Source: Bacteroidota bacterium
GTDB lineage: Bacteria > Bacteroidota > Ignavibacteria > OLB7
Length of the DNA stretch: 64,000 nt
Direction of reading: 5' to 3'
Assembly (NCBI GenBank): GCA_018266795.1
Contig: JAFDZV010000012.1
Coordinates: forward strand, 208,687-272,686
Shown here: positions 24,867 through 34,422 of the stretch, piece by piece
Numbering within the stretch: position 1 is the first letter of the stretch
Layout of the letters: the number at the start of each line of letters is the position of its first letter
Position numbers and translations under genes: made by a program
The notes under the pieces: generated by a model
Databases searched by the model: none
Seen by the model: only the letters and a program-made list of their open reading frames with translations
What the model was told of the DNA's origin: nothing

Positions 24867-25889
24867 TCAGCGTGCGATGCGCCTCCGTTCACCCGAGCCC
24901 GGAACCGAGCTGCCGGCAGCGATCTCGCGACGGAACAGATAACGCACGCGCGCGGGCCTGATGGAGACAACGCTCGCATTTACTCCGGGCGGAAGAACAA
25001 GATGCGGATAGGCGATGCCGAGCGTGTCGGCTCCCGCCAGGATCTGCACGTATGCACGGATGGCGGCGGGATCGATGCGGCTCAGATCGCGCGCTCCGCC
25101 CCGGAGAAGCACGTCCACATGGCTTGGATAGATGCCCAGATGCAGCGTCGTATCGCGCGTCGATGCGCGATTCACCACCGGTACATCGCTCAGCAGGCGC
25201 TCGGCAACCTCCTGCACATCGGCGTACAACTCGGCGCGGCGCATGGTGGATGCAACGATGCCGCGCAGCGTGTCGCTCACCGCAACCGTACGCGTCACCG
25301 GCCGATGCACGTCATCCAGCGCGAGCGCCGCAGTCGGCCAGCGCGTAATATCCTCCAGGGCGCGGCGGGACCCAACCAGCAGCACCGAATCCGGCTGCAC
25401 GCGCACGTCGCCGATCACCAGGAAGCCTTTCCGCAGAGCGATCGTCACCTCCGGCGAAAGCGGAACCGTCTTCTGCCCCGTGGGACCGAGAACCATCGTG
25501 AGTGTGTCCGGCGTAACGCTCAACTGCTGGGCATCGGGGATATCCGTGCGAATGCTCGCGAGCAGTTCACGACGATTGAAGCCGATCACGCGTTCGCCGG
25601 TACCTCCTACAACAACCGGACGCAGGAGGCATTCCATGCGTCCCGTTGCATGCATCTTCAGCAGGCTCCATCCGCTTGCGCGCACACGCACCTTGATCGA
25701 AGCCGGCAGCGGGTGCACCAGCGATCGATCGGCCTGCGTCTCCACGCTCACCGGCACATCCAGCACGGTATCGAACTGGTCGCTCAACGAAACGACTCCC
25801 CACAGCACCACGGCAAAGATCGTGGCGCCCGTGGCGCGCAGTATCAGCGATATGTTCCGTGTGGATTGCGGCATCGGCGATGAACGCAA
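24867..25889 (-). CDS. YbbR-like domain-containing membrane protein
   Basis: A 340-residue protein with one N-terminal membrane helix at about residues 15-36 (LILRATGATIFAVVLWGVVS). The extracytoplasmic beta-rich part begins LDVPVSVETQADRSLVHPLP and contains repeated strand patterns typical of YbbR repeats, such as PASIKVRVRASGWSLL and RVQPDSVLLVGSRRALED. In Firmicutes the YbbR protein CdaR regulates the c-di-AMP cyclase CdaA. No cyclase gene is next to this one. It lies 75 bases downstream of gcvT, probably in the same operon. Confidence 0.72.
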   Translation of the reverse strand: MRSSPMPQSTRNISLILRATGATIFAVVLWGVVSLSDQFDTVLDVPVSVETQADRSLVHPLPASIKVRVRASGWSLLKMHATGRMECLLRPVVVGGTGERVIGFNRRELLASIRTDIPDAQQLSVTPDTLTMVLGPTGQKTVPLSPEVTIALRKGFLVIGDVRVQPDSVLLVGSRRALEDITRWPTAALALDDVHRPVTRTVAVSDTLRGIVASTMRRAELYADVQEVAERLLSDVPVVNRASTRDTTLHLGIYPSHVDVLLRGGARDLSRIDPAAIRAYVQILAGADTLGIAYPHLVLPPGVNASVVSIRPARVRYLFRREIAAGSSVPGSGERRRIAR

Positions 25890-25964
25890 CGGATGAATCG
25901 AGCCGGATCATCGGAGCGATCACGCACGCTGCTCGCGCGCAATCGCTCCGGTTGGGCTCTCCGG

Positions 25965-27092
25965 TTATCCCTTCTTCAGAATCGGGAGCTTCACGATGGT
26001 TGCCGGCACAGCCTGCCCGCGGATCATGACGTTGATGATTGATCCAATGCCGGTGTACCGGCTCTCCACATATCCCATGCCGATTCCCTTCCCCATCGTG
26101 GGAGACGACGTGCCGCTGGTTACCTCGCCAACCCGCTCGCCGTTCACGGTGATGTCGTAGTGTTGGCGGGGAATTCCACGCTCGTTCATCTCGAAGCCCA
26201 CCAGCTTCCGGTGCGGCTTCTCCTCCTTCACCTTCACGATCACATCCCGGCCGTTGAACACTCCCTTGTTGATCTTCGTAATCCAGCCCAGGCCCGCCTC
26301 GATCGTGTTCGTGCTCTCGTCGATGTCGTTGCCGTAGAGACAGTATCCCATCTCCAGCCGCAGCGTGTCGCGTGCCCCCAGACCCACCGGCTCGATGCCG
26401 AACTCCGCCCCCGCCTCCATGATCGCATTCCACACACGTTCGCCGGTAGCCGTATCGCTGGAGAAGTAGAGCTCGAAGCCGAGCTCGCCGGTATATCCCG
26501 TGCGGGAGATGATCATCGGGACGCCGGCCACCTCCCCGTCAACGAAATGGTAGTAGGCGATCGCATCCAGATCCGCGCTCGCGAGCTTCCGCAACGTATC
26601 TGCGGACTTCGGTCCCTGCACGGCAAGCAGCGTGTAATCGTCGGAGACGTTCTTCAGCTCCATCCCCTCCAATGCGTTCTGCTGCATCCACGCAAAATCC
26701 TTCGCGATGTTGGAAGCGTTGATCACGAGAAAGAAGTCGTCGTCGCCGCGACGGTACACCAGCAGATCGTCCACGATGCCGCCGCTCTCCAGACACATCG
26801 CACTGTATTGCGCCTGCCCGTGCGCCAGCGACGAGGCATCGTTTACGGTGATCTTCTGCACGAAGTCCAGAGCGGCAGGGCCCTTCACCGTCACCTCGCC
26901 CATGTGGGAGACATCGAAGATTCCAACGCGCTCGCGCACAGCGGCATGCTCGGCAACGATGCCGCGATAGGAGACCGGCATCTGGTAGCCCGCGAAGGGA
27001 ACGATCTTCGCTCCAAGCTTTACATGTACATCGTAGAGCGCCGTGCGCTTGAGTTCGGCGGTTTCGGTCGCGGTTGTCGTCTGGTCGTTCAT
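25965..27092 (-). CDS. gcvT: glycine cleavage system aminomethyltransferase (T protein)
   Basis: Transfers the methylene group of the H-protein aminomethyl arm to tetrahydrofolate and releases ammonia. The 375 residues show RTALYDVHVKLGAKIVPFAGYQMPV at the start (20 residues in, after a short polar lead). GIFDVSHMGEV follows near 60 with the catalytic-region Asp. Folate-site residues lie in SRTGYTGELGFELY near 195 and GLGARDTLRLEMGYCLYGND near 235. A longer frame upstream has no homology, so the start at MNDQTTT is preferred. The other gcv genes are not in the window. Confidence 0.94.
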   Translation of the reverse strand: MNDQTTTATETAELKRTALYDVHVKLGAKIVPFAGYQMPVSYRGIVAEHAAVRERVGIFDVSHMGEVTVKGPAALDFVQKITVNDASSLAHGQAQYSAMCLESGGIVDDLLVYRRGDDDFFLVINASNIAKDFAWMQQNALEGMELKNVSDDYTLLAVQGPKSADTLRKLASADLDAIAYYHFVDGEVAGVPMIISRTGYTGELGFELYFSSDTATGERVWNAIMEAGAEFGIEPVGLGARDTLRLEMGYCLYGNDIDESTNTIEAGLGWITKINKGVFNGRDVIVKVKEEKPHRKLVGFEMNERGIPRQHYDITVNGERVGEVTSGTSSPTMGKGIGMGYVESRYTGIGSIINVMIRGQAVPATIVKLPILKKG

Positions 27093-27199
27093 GAGTTGTT
27101 TGTCTGTGCTCGATTGAATCGTGAGTTGTCGATTGCCTGCACGGCCGTGCGCCGGCGTGTCCGGAGAGTTGCACCGATGGAGAGACGATGCCCGCCCGA

Positions 27200-29257
27200 T
27201 CACGCAGCGGGGGGGTGCGTGATGTTCTGCATCGCAAATGCAAGAATGTCCGCAAGCTCCTCGATCACCTTGGAGACCGGCTTGCCGACACCGTGACCGG
27301 CTCCCTGATCGATCCGGATCAGAACCGGAGCGGGCGAGGCCTGACACGCCTGAAGCCGCGCTGCAAACTTAAACGAATGCGCCGGGATCACACGGTCATC
27401 GTGATCGGCCGTTGTAACCAGCGTTGCAGGGTAGCGGGTACCGGGCTTCAGATTGTGCAGCGGCGAATAGGCAAGCAACGCACGGAACATCGTGGGATCG
27501 TCGCTCAGCCCGTAGTCACCGCTCCATGCAATGCCGATGGTGAAGAGGTGGTAACGCAGCATGTCGGTGACGGCCACCTGCGGCAGCACAACGGCAAACA
27601 GATCCGGACGTTGACACATCGACGCCGCAACCACCAGTCCGCCGTTGGAACCACCGAAGGCCGCCAGCGTGCTCTTCGAAGCGTAGCCCAAGGCAATCAG
27701 GCTTTCGCCGGCGGCAATGAAGTCGTCGAACGTGTTCTGCTTTCGCTCCTGTACGCCGGCGCGATACCACTCCTCCCCGAACTCGCCACCGCCGCGCACA
27801 TTGGCGATCGCCACCACGCCCCCCTGCTCCAGCCACAGCAGCGCCCATCGGACATACGCCGGCGTGAGCGACGTTCCGAAACCTCCGTAGGCGTGAAGGA
27901 TCGTCGGAGCCGTTCCATCCATCGCCATCTCCCGTGCGCTCATCACGAACATCGGAACACGCGTTCCATCCTTGCTGTGATACCATACCTGCTCGGTCCG
28001 GTACCGATCCAGCTCCATCCCGTGATCAACCGGAAAGAACGGCTCGTTTCGCCGCGTTGCGATGTGGTACCGGTATACCGTGGTTGGGCAGAAGAATGAG
28101 GAGAAGACATAGAAGATGTTCCCGTTGGTGTCGATGGTATCATCGACAACTACGGAGCCAAGCATGGGAAGCTCGAGGTCGTGAAGGAAGCGTCCCTCGA
28201 AATCGTAGAAGGCCACCCGATGGCATGCGTTGTGCAGATAGACGATGAACAGATAGTCGCCGGAATTCCAGGCGCTCTGTATCGTATCCTCCCCTTCCGG
28301 GATCACCGTTCGTACGGCGTTCTCGCGGGCGACATCCACTGCAATCACGCTGCCGCGCGATGCATCACGATCCGTTGTGAGATAGAACTCCGTTCCGTGC
28401 ACGCAGAGCAGCGAATACTCGGCATCGAACGTGCCGATCAACGGCTGCGCAGGTATGTCGAACCTGGGATTGAGCGGATCGACGAGATCGATGTAGAAGA
28501 ATGAATCCTTCCCCGCCACCCGCTCCCCCGGGACCAGATAGCGGCCGCCATCGGTCAGGTAGAAGAAGAGGATGCGATCGGGATGATCCGGGCGGGAGTA
28601 GACCAGGAGGTCATCGGCCTGATCGGTGCCGATCCGGTGATAGTAGATGCTGTGATTGAGATTCGCGTCGCGGAACTCGTCCCCCGCGACCGGCTCCGGA
28701 TAGCGCGCGTAGAAGAAGCCGCGCGAGTCCAGCGTCCAATTGATCTCGAAGAACTTCGCCCATCGGATCACATCCGGAAGATCCTCGCCGGTATCCACGT
28801 TGCGCACACGAATCTCCCGCCAGTCCGAACCGCTTTGCGAGAGAGCGTATGCGAGCAGCCGCCCATCCCTCGAGGCCGCGAACGTGGCAACTCCGGTGGT
28901 ACCGTCGGCCGAGAGAGTATTCGGATCCAGCACGGGATATGCCTCCTCCGAATCCTCAGCCCGCATGTATATCACCGGGTGATTCTGAAGCCCGTTGTTC
29001 TTCAAATAGAAGTATCGGCCGTTGCGGATCGTCGGAATGCCGTAGCGCGGCGAGTTCATCAACTCCGTAAGCCGATCGCGATAGCGGTCACGAAACGGGA
29101 TCGACTTCAAATACTCGAACGTGACACGATTCTGCTCCTGAACCCAGGCAGCAGTCTCTTCGGATCGATCATCCTCCAGCCAGCGATACGGGTCGGGGAT
29201 TTCAACGCCGTGATACGTGTCGGTCTGATCGGCGATGCGGGTATGCGGATAGTTCAT
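27200..29257 (-). CDS. prolyl oligopeptidase family serine peptidase
   Basis: An S9A-type peptidase of 685 residues, a normal length, that cleaves short peptides after proline. It opens DTYHGVEIPDPYRWLEDDRSEET, the family hallmark. Residues 75-400 form the seven-bladed propeller lid. The C-terminal hydrolase domain holds the nucleophile Ser in AFGGSNGGLVV near 535, the Asp in TADHDDRVIP near 625 and the His in GAGHGVGKP near 665. There is no signal peptide, so it is probably cytosolic. Some relatives are periplasmic. It precedes gcvT by 107 bases on the same strand. Confidence 0.94.
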   Translation of the reverse strand: MNYPHTRIADQTDTYHGVEIPDPYRWLEDDRSEETAAWVQEQNRVTFEYLKSIPFRDRYRDRLTELMNSPRYGIPTIRNGRYFYLKNNGLQNHPVIYMRAEDSEEAYPVLDPNTLSADGTTGVATFAASRDGRLLAYALSQSGSDWREIRVRNVDTGEDLPDVIRWAKFFEINWTLDSRGFFYARYPEPVAGDEFRDANLNHSIYYHRIGTDQADDLLVYSRPDHPDRILFFYLTDGGRYLVPGERVAGKDSFFYIDLVDPLNPRFDIPAQPLIGTFDAEYSLLCVHGTEFYLTTDRDASRGSVIAVDVARENAVRTVIPEGEDTIQSAWNSGDYLFIVYLHNACHRVAFYDFEGRFLHDLELPMLGSVVVDDTIDTNGNIFYVFSSFFCPTTVYRYHIATRRNEPFFPVDHGMELDRYRTEQVWYHSKDGTRVPMFVMSAREMAMDGTAPTILHAYGGFGTSLTPAYVRWALLWLEQGGVVAIANVRGGGEFGEEWYRAGVQERKQNTFDDFIAAGESLIALGYASKSTLAAFGGSNGGLVVAASMCQRPDLFAVVLPQVAVTDMLRYHLFTIGIAWSGDYGLSDDPTMFRALLAYSPLHNLKPGTRYPATLVTTADHDDRVIPAHSFKFAARLQACQASPAPVLIRIDQGAGHGVGKPVSKVIEELADILAFAMQNITHPPAA

Positions 29258-29301
29258 GAAGATTCACTGAACGGAATAGCGCGCCGGAAGTGTGGAGCGG
29301 C

Positions 29302-29309
29302 GAAACTTA
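29302..29309 (-). promoter_or_regulatory. near-consensus -7 element upstream of the peptidase gene
   Basis: On the minus strand it reads TAAGTTTC, one base from TAnnTTTG, 45 bases before the peptidase start. It fits the promoter pattern seen elsewhere in the window, but one mismatch keeps confidence low. Confidence 0.3.
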
Positions 29310-29568
29310 CGAAAGCGGAAGCAAACGGGTCCGGATTTGAATCGACGCACCACGGGCGGCGGTGGATTGCCCGGCATCGTGCAGATCTGCGCAGTCCACA
29401 CACCATCGCGGCAACCGGTCATCGGTGCGAGCAACCTTCGAGCAGAGATCTTCTGCGGCATACTGCGCGCGCATGTCCGGACCCTCCGGCTCCATTTCGC
29501 GGCGTTGCTCCACGACGTATCTTGCCGGCCGATTCAGCTTTGCTTGGCAATGACTGCATGAGGAGGAC

Positions 29569-30033
29569 ATGATGACCGCCGATGAAACGTCCACGCAACA
29601 GACCGGCCACTATCACGAGATACGTGCGGAACGGCATCTGAACGCGCCGATCGATCGCGTCTGGTTCGCATGGTCCGATGCCGAACAACTGGAACACTGG
29701 TTCACCGATCGCGCCGACATCGATTTCCGGATAGGCGGCCGCTACCGCAACAGTGATGGCGATGAGGGGGAGTATCTGGAGATCGTTCCAGAGAAGCATA
29801 TCAGCTTCACGTGGGAGCAGCCCGATTACGCTCCCGGCAGCATCGTCACCGTGGACTTCGTTCCAGACGGTGACAACGGAACCATCCTGCGTCTTGAGCA
29901 TAGCCGCGTGGCCTGCGACGATGCGGAGGATCTGGAGATCGGCTGGACGTGGTCGCTGGACTCGTTGACCGCCTTCATCAACAACGGGCTGGGTCTGCGA
30001 TTCGAGGAATGGGTGGCCATGCGGGGTATGTAG
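29569..30033 (+). CDS. SRPBCC (AHSA1/START-like) domain protein
   Basis: A 154-residue single-domain protein. The AHSA1-type signature is clear: RAERHLNAPIDRVWFAWSDAEQLEHWF at residues 18-45, then FRIGGRYRNSDGDEGEYLEIVPEKHISFTW, and a C-terminal amphipathic helix (WSLDSLTAFINN). Such proteins bind hydrophobic ligands or act as co-chaperone-like regulators; the ligand cannot be inferred. GAGGAGG directly before the ATG is a strong ribosome site. It stands alone on the plus strand and is followed by a repeat-rich spacer. Confidence 0.85.
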   Translation: MMTADETSTQQTGHYHEIRAERHLNAPIDRVWFAWSDAEQLEHWFTDRADIDFRIGGRYRNSDGDEGEYLEIVPEKHISFTWEQPDYAPGSIVTVDFVPDGDNGTILRLEHSRVACDDAEDLEIGWTWSLDSLTAFINNGLGLRFEEWVAMRGM

Positions 30034-30345
30034 TGTAGGTCAGTTGTTCGTTGCCAGTAGTCAGTTGGAAGGTCTGGGTTGTTCGTCAGTTGTCCGTTGT
30101 CAGTAGAAACGTCCGAGTCATTGGCCAGTTGTTCGTTGTCGGTAGGAATGCCTCGCGGTCATTGGTCGGTTGTTCGTTGTCGGTAGGAATGCCTCGCGGT
30201 CATTGGTCGGTTGTTCGTTGTCAGTAGGAATGCCTTGAAGCAACGTGGGTTATCAGATCCTGGCCGGTATATCAGGTAACTGACCATCAACCACTGACCA
30301 CTGACGATCGGCGACTGACTACCAACCACTGACAACGGACCAGCG
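30034..30345 (+). repeat. GTCAGTTGTTCGTTG repeat spacer with 41-bp tandem units
   Basis: The spacer is built of degenerate copies of GTCAGTTGTTCGTTGTCAGTA. Three of them form a tandem array with a 41-bp period at about 30118-30240 that includes GGAATGCCTCGCGGTCATTG. The right end (30275-30340) carries the opposite strand (CAACCACTGACCACTGACGA and CAACCACTGACAACGG), so the whole region can fold back. A smaller relative occurs at 19544-19592. No gene is present. Confidence 0.8.
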
Positions 30346-30383
30346 CCCATACAACGCCGTGCCGGGTATGCAGGTACAATACG

Positions 30384-33300
30384 ATGATTTCTCCAGCAGC
30401 GCTCTATAACGAACTGGTAGCCAAGCTCGGACGCGTACGCCGTCTGGAGCAGTGGATTGCCGTGCAGACGGGCGGGATCAACGCGCTCGCTGCAACGATT
30501 GCAATCTGGACCGGCGCGCTCTCCGTGGAAGCACTGGCAGCGATGAGAGCACCCGGGCGAACGACCCTTGTCACCATCGCCGCCTGCCTGAACCTGGCAG
30601 CCATCGCGTGGCTTCTCCTTTCACCGCTCGCCCGCATGGCCGGTGTGCTGCGAGACGCGGACGATGATTCGCTCGCCCGGCGCGTGGGGAGCGGCATTCC
30701 GGCCATCGGCGACCATCTGCTCAACACGCTTCAATTGTATCGCGCCGCGGCAACCGGCGCTCTGGTTGCCGGCGCATCGCCGCAGCTTGCGGAGGCCGCC
30801 ATCGTTTCGCAGGGGGAGCCGCTGCGCCATCACGACTACTCGGTCATCGTTGAACGCGACGATCGTAAACGCGCCATCCTCTTCCTCTCCAGCGCCATCA
30901 TATCGATCTGCGCATTGTTCGGAGGGCTCAACGGAACCTACCGTGGCGCGCTGGACCGGCTGATTCATTACAACACGGAGTATCTGCAGCCGGCTCCGTT
31001 CTCGCTCGCGCTGGAGCCGGGCGATCGCCGGCTGATCCGCGGCGACTCCGTGCAGATCATCGTGCGTGCAACCGGCATCCCGCCCCGCACGCTCACGCTC
31101 CGCATGCAGGCCGGCGATGCACCGGCGGAGGAGGTTCAACTTCGGAGCGATGCTTCCGGCCTCTTCCGCTACACGCTTGCGAGCGTGCGCGAGACAACGA
31201 AGTATCAGGCGGTTGCCGGCCCGATCGCGAGCGCAGAGCATACGCTTGCCGTTGCCGATCGTCCCGAGATCAGAACGTTCAATGCCACCGTTGCGCATCC
31301 CGCCTACACCGGACGCGGCCTCGAGAAGCTTCCGGATAACGTGGGAGACGTGAGCGGCCTGCGAGGATCGTCGGTGACCGTGAACATCACCACGAACGTG
31401 GAGCCGGCCTCCGCGGTGATTGTGCAGCTGTTCCCGCGCGGCGCACGCGCGCATGCGACAACGGATACGACGGCACATGCGATCGCGGCATCCCGCAGCG
31501 CGGCCCCACCGGCGTCCTCGTTTGCAGCCGTTGCATACGACACCGTGCGCATTCCGATGACGGTTCAGGGAAGGAGCGCACACGGAGGATTCCGGCTTAC
31601 GCGCGACGGCGAATACTACATCGCGCTTCGTACGTCCGATGGCATCGAGAACGTTGCACCGGTTCACTATCGCATGGCCGCATCGAGCGACGGATCGCCG
31701 ACCATCACGCTGATCGAGCCAGCGGACTCCGCGGATGTGGGCCAGACCATGCTGCTGCCGGTGCAGGTGCATATCACGGACGATTACGGCTTCTCGCGGC
31801 TGCGCATCATGTATCGCCTGGCGGCCAGCCGCTACGCGCCTCCGTCGGCGACCTTTCAGCCGCAGCCGATGCCGCTTCCTGCCGGCGGCGTACGCAACGC
31901 CGATGTGCCGTACATCTGGGATATGACCCGTATGGGCATGGTTCCCGAGGACGTGGTGGAGATATATGTGGAAGTGTACGACAACGATGTGGTAAGCGGC
32001 CCCAAGGTTGCACGCACGGACACCATACGCGTTCGCTTCCCATCGTTGGACGAAGTGCTGAAGCAGGCACAGAACGCGCAGGCGCAGGCCAATGCCGATC
32101 TCGAGAAGATGATGAAGCAGGCGGAGCAGTCCGCGAAGGAGATGGAGACTCTGAACCGCGAGCTGATGAAGCAGATGGCACAGAACCAGACGGAGGCGAG
32201 CTGGCAGAACAAGCAGAAGCTGCAGGAACTCATGAAGCAGCGTGAGGAGCTTCAGAAGAACCTGGAGCAGGTGGCGGAGAATCTGCGCAACGTTGCCGAG
32301 AAGCTGGAGCAGGCCAAGGCGATCTCGCCGGAGACGTTGAAGAAGTACACCGAACTGCAGAAGATGTTCGACGAGCTGAAGAATCCGGCGCTGCTGGAAC
32401 AGATGCGGAAGATGCAGGAGCAGCTGGACAAGATGACGCCGGAGCAGATGGCCGAGGCGATGAAGAACTTCAAGTACAACGACGAGCAGTTCCGCAAGGC
32501 GATCGACCGGACGATGAACATCCTGAAGCGGATGCAGACCGAGCAGAAGGTCGATGAGATCATCAAGCGTGCTGATGAGCTCCAGCGGCAGCAGGAGAAC
32601 CTGAACGATCAGATGCGGCAGACCGATTCGAAGGATGCCGCGATGCGCGATGCGCTCTCCGAACGGCAGAAGCAGTTGGCCGAGGAGGCGCGGCGGATGG
32701 AGCAGCAGATGGCCGAGCTCCAGAAGCAGATGGAGGCACTTGGCGACGACGCTCCGCAGAAGGAGATGCAGGAGGCTGACGAGGCGCTTCAGCAGGATGG
32801 CCCGCGCGAGCAGATGGAGCAGGCCGGCCAGGAGATGAAGAGCGGCGACATGCGGAAGGCGCAGAAGCAGGGGGAGCAGGCGCAGGCATCGGCGCAGAAG
32901 TTCAAGGAGAAGATGCAGGCCGTGAAGCAGAAGATGGGGGAGAACGGGCGCCGCGAGGTGCTGAACAAGATGAAGAAGTCGCTGAAGGATCTGATCGATC
33001 TCTCCAGACGGGAAGAGGATCTGAAGAATCGCACGGAGCAGACGCAGCCGAACAGCCAGCAGTTCCGCGATCTGGCGGAGCAGCAGAAGGAGATGGAGGA
33101 TCAGATGCAGAACCTTGGCGACCAGATGATGAGCCTGGGGCAGAAGACCTTCGCCGTGACGCCGGAGATGGGGCGCGAGCTTGGCAATGCGATGAAGCAG
33201 ATGCAGCAGGCCAGCGGCTCGCTGGAGGGGCGGGACGGGGCGGGCGCCTCGCAGCAGGAAGGGAATGCGATGGGCTCCATGAACAGCGCTGCGAAGATGA

Positions 33301-34049
33301 TGAGCCAGGCGATCAACCAGATGCAGAACGAGGGGCAGGGCCAAGGCCAGGGAATGGGGATGGGCATGGGATCGATGGGGCAGCGCCTGCAGCAGATGGC
33401 CGCACAGCAGCAGATGATCAATCAGGCAATGCAGCAACAGCAGGGACAGGGAGGCCAGCAGGGACAGGGAGGCCAGCAGGGACAGGGGGATCAGGGAGAG
33501 CAGCAGGGGAAGGGGGAGAAACGCAACGGCAAGCAGGGAACCAACGGCCAGAACGGCGACGGCGGTGAGGAGAACGGTCAGGAGGGAAAGAACGGCCAGG
33601 GGATGCAGCGTCTCGCGCAACAACAGGATGATGTTCGCAAGTCGCTGGACCAGCTGAACAAGGAGGCGCAGGAGTCCGGCGGCACGCGCAAGAACATGCT
33701 GGGCGATCTCGAGCGCGCCGCGAAGGAGATCGACGAAGTCCTCTCCGATATGAAGTCAGGCGAGATCACACCGGAGACCATGCAGCGGCAGGAACGCATC
33801 CTGAGCCGGCTGCTGGATGCCGCACGTTCGCAGCGCGAGCGCGACTTCGACAAGAGGCGCGAGTCAAAACCGGGCGTCGATGTTGTGCGCCAGAGCCCGG
33901 GCGATCTGAAGTTCAACGATGCTCCGGCCGACGCTCGCGCCCGGCGCGATCAGCTCAACACGCGCGACCAGGGCTACACGCCAGACTACGAGTACATGAT
34001 CCGGAAGTACTTCGAGGTGCTCGGCTCCGGAAGCTCCACGTTGCGGTAG
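30384..34049 (+). CDS. DUF4175 family membrane protein with a giant coiled coil
   Basis: A 1221-residue protein of the DUF4175 type. Membrane helices lie at about residues 32-55, 65-90 and 155-180. Residues 200-560 are beta domains (PFSLALEPGDRRLIRGDSVQ, AHPAYTGRGLEKLP, ITDDYGFSRLRIMYRLA). Residues 560-1000 are a Gln/Glu/Lys/Met-rich coiled coil. Residues 1000-1090 are low-complexity Gln/Gly repeats, and a conserved tail follows (TPDYEYMIRKYFEVL). Similar proteins in Bacteroidota are often encoded near MoxR/Bat genes, but none is here. Function is unknown; an envelope scaffold is a fair guess. The start lies just after the repeat spacer and lacks a clear ribosome site. Confidence 0.82.
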   Translation: MISPAALYNELVAKLGRVRRLEQWIAVQTGGINALAATIAIWTGALSVEALAAMRAPGRTTLVTIAACLNLAAIAWLLLSPLARMAGVLRDADDDSLARRVGSGIPAIGDHLLNTLQLYRAAATGALVAGASPQLAEAAIVSQGEPLRHHDYSVIVERDDRKRAILFLSSAIISICALFGGLNGTYRGALDRLIHYNTEYLQPAPFSLALEPGDRRLIRGDSVQIIVRATGIPPRTLTLRMQAGDAPAEEVQLRSDASGLFRYTLASVRETTKYQAVAGPIASAEHTLAVADRPEIRTFNATVAHPAYTGRGLEKLPDNVGDVSGLRGSSVTVNITTNVEPASAVIVQLFPRGARAHATTDTTAHAIAASRSAAPPASSFAAVAYDTVRIPMTVQGRSAHGGFRLTRDGEYYIALRTSDGIENVAPVHYRMAASSDGSPTITLIEPADSADVGQTMLLPVQVHITDDYGFSRLRIMYRLAASRYAPPSATFQPQPMPLPAGGVRNADVPYIWDMTRMGMVPEDVVEIYVEVYDNDVVSGPKVARTDTIRVRFPSLDEVLKQAQNAQAQANADLEKMMKQAEQSAKEMETLNRELMKQMAQNQTEASWQNKQKLQELMKQREELQKNLEQVAENLRNVAEKLEQAKAISPETLKKYTELQKMFDELKNPALLEQMRKMQEQLDKMTPEQMAEAMKNFKYNDEQFRKAIDRTMNILKRMQTEQKVDEIIKRADELQRQQENLNDQMRQTDSKDAAMRDALSERQKQLAEEARRMEQQMAELQKQMEALGDDAPQKEMQEADEALQQDGPREQMEQAGQEMKSGDMRKAQKQGEQAQASAQKFKEKMQAVKQKMGENGRREVLNKMKKSLKDLIDLSRREEDLKNRTEQTQPNSQQFRDLAEQQKEMEDQMQNLGDQMMSLGQKTFAVTPEMGRELGNAMKQMQQASGSLEGRDGAGASQQEGNAMGSMNSAAKMMSQAINQMQNEGQGQGQGMGMGMGSMGQRLQQMAAQQQMINQAMQQQQGQGGQQGQGGQQGQGDQGEQQGKGEKRNGKQGTNGQNGDGGEENGQEGKNGQGMQRLAQQQDDVRKSLDQLNKEAQESGGTRKNMLGDLERAAKEIDEVLSDMKSGEITPETMQRQERILSRLLDAARSQRERDFDKRRESKPGVDVVRQSPGDLKFNDAPADARARRDQLNTRDQGYTPDYEYMIRKYFEVLGSGSSTLR
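33438..33490 (+). repeat. 18-bp in-frame tandem repeat
   Basis: CAGCAGGGACAGGGAGGC is repeated three times with an 18-bp period, encoding QQGQGG units within the DUF4175 protein. It is likely to vary in copy number between strains. Confidence 0.8.
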
Positions 34050-34187
34050 CGACGTTGCTGCAGCGGCGGTCTCGATGCTCCGCTGCAATCTCTTCTTCAT
34101 CACTGCAGCCCACCACCTCCCACGCGCATGTTCCAACTGCGGGAGTTCCGGATTTTATAGCCACGCAGCAGGCGGAAGTTCCCGACA

Positions 34188-34323
34188 CGACCGAGGCGTT
34201 GCACTTGTCGATGAACGTTGCCGCCGTATAGCGGTTGATGACGCCACTGACGTTGGTCTGGGCGTGCGCCGCCATGCTCGCGAGAAGGCAGAGCAGGGCC
34301 AGGATGTATGAGGTTCTACGCAT
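34188..34323 (-). pseudogene. truncated 5' copy of the glycine-rich secreted protein gene
   Basis: The first 43 codons (MRRTSYILALLCLLASMAAH, then AQTNVSGVINRYTAA and TFIDKCNAS) are almost identical to the start of the intact gene at 36432-37778. After CNAS the frame diverges into sequence with no counterpart and runs antisense into the DUF4175 gene end. Only the signal peptide and about 20 mature residues survive, so this is a broken duplicate. Confidence 0.75.
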
Positions 34324-34359
34324 GGCATCTCTGTTGCTGCTTGAGTAAGGTGGGCGTTT

Positions 34360-34385
34360 GTCTGGTCGGTCGGTATCGACCAGAC
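34360..34385. terminator. hairpin downstream of the S1-domain gene
   Basis: GTCTGGTCG (34360-34368) pairs perfectly with CGACCAGAC (34377-34385) around an 8-base loop. It lies about 40 bases beyond the stop of the minus-strand S1 gene. There is no T-run, so termination is only possible. Confidence 0.4.
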
Positions 34386-34422
34386 CCGTTCGACATTATT
34401 GATAAGTTCATTGGAATCTATT

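Noticed and set aside
27360..27380. TTAAGTTTG-like promoter on the minus strand within the peptidase gene
   Set aside because: It lies inside the hydrolase domain coding sequence far from the next start; treated as chance.
30034..30345. Possible CRISPR array
   Set aside because: The units are contiguous and degenerate, there are no unique spacers of constant length, no cas genes are present, and the right half is inverted.
30621..33623. A 1000-codon open frame antisense to the DUF4175 gene
   Set aside because: It is Leu/His-rich because it mirrors the Gln/Glu/Lys coiled coil codons. It has no ribosome site and no family resemblance.
33955..34187. Extension of the first broken 5' copy as a 122-codon protein
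   Set aside because: After codon 43 the frame leaves homology and reads antisense through the DUF4175 gene end, so it is not a real protein.
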